Shown: positions 5,442-6,679 of the stretch, piece by piece
How positions within the stretch are numbered: the first letter of the stretch is position 1
How the letters are laid out: every line of letters starts with the position of its first letter
Source of the DNA: Candidatus Coatesiibacteriota bacterium
Lineage (GTDB): Bacteria; RBG-13-66-14
Length of the DNA: 6,679 nt
Assembly: GCA_014728185.1 (NCBI GenBank)
Contig: WJMB01000213.1
Location: forward strand, 1-6,679
Reading direction: 5' to 3'
Program-made: the position numbers and the translations under genes
The notes under the pieces: generated by a model
Seen by the model: only the letters and a program-made list of their open reading frames with translations
The model's database searches: none
What the model was told of the DNA's origin: nothing

Positions 5442-5749
5442 TCATGCAACCTGATCGGACCAATTGAGCAGTGCATTCTGCAGGTAGTCGAGCGTGTTTT
5501 CATCGTTTCTGTGGTTAAATCGGAACGACCTTTCCCTGATAAATAGCCTGAAGTTGCGTTTGAACCCACCGTGATAGGCTTTGAGGCGGCGTTTGGCGTG
5601 GCCCCAGAAGTTCTCGATGCCGTTGATATGGCTCTTTCCGTTGGCGAACTCTGGTCCTGGTGGTTGATGCGCCTGTGGTGGAAGCCGTTGAGTGAGAGCT
5701 TGTTATAGGCTTTCCAGCCGTCGGAGTAAACGATCGAGTCCAGCTCGAC
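5442..5749 (-). pseudogene. IS1595-family transposase, C-terminal remnant
   Basis: Read on the minus strand, this encodes the C-terminal half of a DDE transposase of the IS1595 (ISXO2-like) family, the enzyme that cuts and joins insertion-sequence ends. Upstream of the break it reads DSIVYSDGWKAYNKL (5740-5696), containing the second catalytic Asp, then HHRRINHQD. Downstream it reads EFANGKSHINGIENFWGHAK and RRLKAYHGGFKRNF, with the last catalytic acidic residue in GIENFW and the family's conserved C-terminal helix region, ending at a TGA (5442-5444). The two parts are in different frames: only two bases (5652-5653) separate Asp from Glu, so one base has been lost. The N-terminal domain and first catalytic Asp are absent, and at about 5740-5750 the sequence passes into a clpX fragment on the other strand. 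It is therefore doubly broken and inactive. Confidence 0.88.
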
Positions 5750-5953
5750 GAGCTGAGCGTTGACGAGCTCTACAAGGTGCTCACCGAGCCGCGCAACGCG
5801 CTGGTCAAGCAGTTCCGCAAGCTGGCGCTGGTTGGGGGAAGGGAGTTCGGTCTGGGGGAGGAGGAGCTGCGGGGCATCGCCCGCCGAGCCGCCGAACGCG
5901 GCACCGGCGCCCGGGCGCTAAGATCGCTGGTGGAAGAAGCCGCGCGAGGTTAG
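5741..5953 (+). pseudogene. clpX: ClpX C-terminal fragment
   Basis: About 70 plus-strand codons encode the C-terminal small domain of ClpX, the AAA+ unfoldase that feeds proteins to the ClpP protease. Recognisable parts are LDELSVDELYKVLTEPRNAL followed by VKQFRKL, then LGEEELRGIARRAAERGTGA and the sensor-2 arginine motif GARALRS. All upstream domains (zinc finger, Walker A and B, pore loops) are missing, replaced by the transposase remnant. Downstream, the frame stops right after LVEEAARG, some 40 residues short of a normal ClpX end, where AT-rich DNA begins. GC-rich codon use is host-like. No start codon or ribosome binding site precedes it, so this is a remnant of a host gene, or of a duplicate, cut on both sides. 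An intact clpX would be expected elsewhere in the genome. Confidence 0.82.
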
Positions 5954-5959
5954 GCCTTT

Positions 5960-6679
5960 TTAATTGATTTTATATCTTTTAAATATATTCTGTTCAAACT
6001 TTTTTATATTTGCATTTGCGCTATGTTCCAGACCATAATAACGTAGGCTTGCTTCTGTTCTTGTTCTCTTTATGTCTATTGGCCCTCTGCTCAATCTTAC
6101 AGCTCTACCATTGAATACCAAATACCTATCATGCATATCATAACTATCATTAATTATAATCACCTCAAGCTTATTTATATTTGTATTCATTTGTACGTAT
6201 TCATAGACTCTATTTATACGACTATCTACTACATCATCAGCTAATAAGCGGCTATTATTTCTCCTTTTTGTATAAATAACTATATTACTATCTGTATTTA
6301 TTTCAATTATTATATCTACGACATTATTTAATGCGGTTATGTTTTCTTCTGATGCAATTGCATAAGGGTCTACTATTTTTATATCCGTTGATGATTTAGC
6401 TAATTCGTAAATACTTTTTCTGAATTCTTCTTTGCGTTGCATATGATCTCTTATACTACTTAGGTTAACGTTATTTTTATTATTCAATATATTTATTATA
6501 TTATCTGACTGCTCATCACACATATACATATTATACACATATGTGCTGATCCATCTTACATATGTTTTACTTATTTTATATGTTTTGTTTTCTACTTTTT
6601 TCCAGTATGCTTCTAGCGCATATGCATCAGCAGCATTATCAAATATTTTTATTAATTCTTTTATATCCTTTTCTTTAAT
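5960..6679 (-). CDS. AT-rich accessory protein with HDR half-PLD-like motif (5' end outside window)
   Basis: The minus-strand frame is open from the right edge (6679) to a TAA at 5962-5960, giving at least 239 residues; the GTG at 6538 is an internal codon, since 47 open codons precede it. The family is not securely recognised. The visible N-terminal half is helical and charged. The second half looks like an alpha/beta domain: IKIVDPYA (DPY at about 6221-6229 on the plus strand), NIVIYTKRRN, LEVIIIND, then MHDRYLVFNG (HDR at 6125-6133) and a glycine in SRGPID. The order DPY, hydrophobic strands, HDRY, G resembles half phospholipase-D-like domains seen in accessory and phage-defence proteins; that is inference. 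The usual HxK pair is not present. The gene is extremely AT-rich compared with the host core, indicating transfer. Partner genes, if any, lie to the right. Confidence 0.75.
   Translation of the reverse strand: MKEKDIKELIKIFDNAADAYALEAYWKKVENKTYKISKTYVRWISTYVYNMYMCDEQSDNIINILNNKNNVNLSSIRDHMQRKEEFRKSIYELAKSSTDIKIVDPYAIASEENITALNNVVDIIIEINTDSNIVIYTKRRNNSRLLADDVVDSRINRVYEYVQMNTNINKLEVIIINDSYDMHDRYLVFNGRAVRLSRGPIDIKRTRTEASLRYYGLEHSANANIKKFEQNIFKRYKIN

Noticed and set aside
6536..6538. GTG as the start of the right-edge AT-rich gene
   Set aside because: The frame stays open for 47 more codons to the window edge, with equally protein-like sequence and no ribosome binding site before the GTG.
1..6679. 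CRISPR array or tandem direct repeats
   Set aside because: No regularly spaced direct repeats were seen on either strand.

Overview
The window looks like chromosomal DNA of an uncultured bacterium with a GC-rich genome. It consists of a GC-rich host core (about 950-5340) flanked by two AT-rich, evidently acquired segments (1 to about 935, and about 5955-6679). The host genes use GC-ending codons, strong GGAGG-type ribosome binding sites and sigma70-like promoters, and both tRNA genes encode CCA. murD indicates a peptidoglycan wall, and gatC indicates the tRNA-dependent amidation route to Gln-tRNA and/or Asn-tRNA. No taxonomic marker is present, so the phylum cannot be fixed from this window.

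Layout, left to right: (1) The C-terminal ~350 residues of a large serine recombinase, entering from the left edge. Its reading frame runs on through the antisense strand of a host tRNA gene. (2) A minus-strand host unit: a cold-shock-domain-like small protein gene, then tRNA-Pro(TGG) 6 nt after its stop codon, then tRNA-His(GTG), which also has its own promoter. (3) A divergent plus-strand operon, gatC-murD, with overlapping stop and start codons. (4) A gene-free stretch of about 550 bp with several inverted repeats and one composite RNA-like fold. (5) A secreted protein of unknown function with its own promoter and a downstream hairpin. (6) A zinc-dependent class II aldolase family enzyme with its own extended -10 promoter. 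(7) A junction zone of broken genes: a frameshifted C-terminal piece of an IS1595-family transposase (minus strand) abutting a C-terminal piece of ClpX (plus strand). (8) An AT-rich minus-strand gene, cut by the right edge, encoding a protein with DPY and HDR motifs like half phospholipase-D domains of accessory and defence proteins.

The core genes serve housekeeping roles: tRNA supply, tRNA amidation, cell-wall precursor synthesis and sugar-phosphate chemistry. Both edges record gene turnover, with a recombinase-bearing element adjoining tRNA-His on the left and insertion-sequence decay, a displaced clpX remnant and an AT-rich accessory gene on the right. The best candidates for something new are the AT-rich HDR-motif gene, whose partners lie beyond the right edge, and the structured intergenic region before the secreted-protein gene.
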